This document shows, piece after piece, positions 63,253-64,000 of a stretch of 64,000 nucleotides of DNA. The notes under the pieces were generated by a model, which saw nothing but the letters and a program-made list of their open reading frames with translations, had not been told where the DNA came from and searched no databases. The stretch is from Flavobacterium endoglycinae. GTDB lineage: Bacteria; Bacteroidota; Bacteroidia; Flavobacteriales; Flavobacteriaceae. The position numbers and the translations under genes are program-made. Each line of letters begins with the position of its first letter. The stretch's first letter is position 1. Where the stretch lies: positions 2,503,001 to 2,567,000 of the forward strand of contig NZ_CP071448.1 in NCBI RefSeq assembly GCF_017352115.1, given 5' to 3'.

Positions 63253-63696
63253 CTTTTGAACTAAAAACCCCTTTTTATATTCAAAAAGCTCTTTATCTAT
63301 GAATTATTTTTTCAGATATAAATCGTAATATTTTCTTAAACTTCAATTTGGTTTTTCTGCGGTTTTTATTCAGCAACGTTTCTAGTATTTCTTTCATGGC
63401 TAAAATATTATAGGTTTGGTTATTAAAGAGTTTCGTTAAAAACTCAGTTAATGGATAATATATTTAGATAACAAAAAATCAAAAAGGTTGGATTCTGAGA
63501 ATAAAATTTTTGAATTATTTTTTAAAAACCCGTTAGTATATTAAACACCAACGGATTTTTACTGATAACCAACCAAATTTATTCTAAAAAAACCTTGAGA
63601 ATGGGTATATGGCAATACCGCAAATCGCACGTCTTTTTATTAGATGAGGTTTTTTAAAAAAGGTTGCGCCATTTTTTTACTTTTTTTTAAAAAATA
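63253..63696. other. About 440 bases with little content
   Basis: One possible 34-residue minus-strand peptide (63293-63397) and a G-U containing hairpin near 63524-63558 (cccgttagt / accaacgg). Nothing else supportable seen. Confidence 0.5.
63293..63397 (-). CDS. Possible 34-residue basic peptide
   Basis: MKEILETLLNKNRRKTKLKF followed by KKILRFISEKIIHR. Lysine/arginine-rich and helical, clean stop. It is only slightly better than random in such AT-rich DNA. Confidence 0.3.
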   Translation of the reverse strand: MKEILETLLNKNRRKTKLKFKKILRFISEKIIHR

Positions 63697-63727
63697 AAAA
63701 ACCCGACAGCTTTACAGTGTCGGGTTT
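63697..63727 (-). terminator. recA terminator
   Basis: aaaacccgaca / tgtcgggttta hairpin, followed on the minus strand by a T run, 39 bases beyond the recA stop. Confidence 0.85.
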
Positions 63728-63765
63728 ATGTGGTAAAGTATTGATTTTAAATACTTTTAGAAATA

Positions 63766-64000
63766 TTAAGCATCTGCTAATTCTTTCATATGAGCTTTAA
63801 TTTTTTCTTCAAGCTCTTCTGCTAATTCTGGATTATCTTTAATTAAGGCTTTAACGGCATCACGACCTTGTCCTAATTTTGTATCTCCATAACTGAACCA
63901 TGATCCTGCTTTTTTAACGATATCAAATTCAACTGCTAAGTCAAGGATTTCACCTGTTTTAGAAACTCCTTCTCCATACATGATATCAAATTCGGCAGTT
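63766..64000 (-). CDS. recA: RecA recombinase (C-terminal part)
   Basis: The visible 77 residues read [20 protein letters not shown], then [20 protein letters not shown] and a helical end [14 protein letters not shown]. These are the conserved C-terminal RecA core and tail. RecA forms filaments on single-stranded DNA in recombination and SOS. The 5' part is beyond the window. Confidence 0.95.
   Translation of the reverse strand, partial: TAEFDIMYGEGVSKTGEILDLAVEFDIVKKAGSWFSYGDTKLGQGRDAVKALIKDNPELAEELEEKIKAHMKELADA

Noticed and set aside
63603..63659. Short plus-strand frame MGIWQYRKSHVFLLDEVF
   Set aside because: Eighteen codons without context; more likely chance.

Overview
The window is a piece of a low-GC Bacteroidota chromosome, most probably Flavobacterium or a close relative. 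The evidence is very AT-rich intergenic DNA, no visible Shine-Dalgarno sequences, Bacteroidota-type -7 boxes (TAnnTTTG), a type IX secretion sorting domain, head-GIN and DUF4175 proteins, and flavobacterial versions of housekeeping enzymes. No rRNA operon, IS transposase, CRISPR array or intact prophage is visible.

Layout. Bases 1-12030, mostly minus strand, hold a surface-polysaccharide locus: a UDP-glucuronate decarboxylase-like epimerase cut by the window edge, two O-antigen-polymerase-like membrane proteins, two glycosyltransferases, a Wzx-type flippase, a Wzz-like two-TM protein, a lipoprotein and a plus-strand 2-oxoglutarate oxygenase. A DUF6909-like protein, a GH3-family protein and a small membrane coiled-coil protein follow (10351-14166). 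Bases 14292-23520 hold tatA and then a compact co-directional cluster: a Tat-signal protein, three tandem phage-tail-collar proteins, a GNAT acetyltransferase, a DUF6916-like protein and an 1842-residue repeat adhesin with a type IX sorting domain. This cluster is the best candidate for an undescribed surface or secretion system.

Bases 23571-33921 carry tex, a Fic gene bracketed by two copies of one hairpin, DUF1294, rpiB, DUF2007, rnr, a head-GIN protein, a LysE-type exporter, tRNA-Cys followed by four tandem 89-90 bp relics of its 3' end, and folB. Bases 34022-45326 hold glnS, a YtxH/holin-like/small-protein envelope trio, an SPFH protein, gltX, a large DUF4175 protein and ybeY. Between ybeY and mnmG (45307-45748) lie eight parS-like palindromes, with three more further right. 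Bases 45811-57449 contain mnmG, a methyltransferase, an OmpH/Skp-like lipoprotein, a Pif1/RecD-like helicase, an HU-like/SPOR protein, dprA, a 42-residue membrane peptide and an acyltransferase. Bases 57578-64000 contain a LytS/LytTR two-component pair, two unknown coupled genes, trpS, a GxxExxY nuclease-like gene inside long inverted repeats, a PlsC-type acyltransferase and the 3' end of recA.

How the parts relate. The left end builds and exports a glycan. The central operon probably displays an adhesin and tail-collar proteins. The rest is mostly translation, tRNA modification, RNA decay and recombination. The intergenic DNA is unusually informative: parS-like sites, tRNA 3'-end relics, hairpins flanking fic and inverted repeats around the GxxExxY gene. 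Everything is read by eye from sequence; family names are from recognition of motifs, not from database searches.
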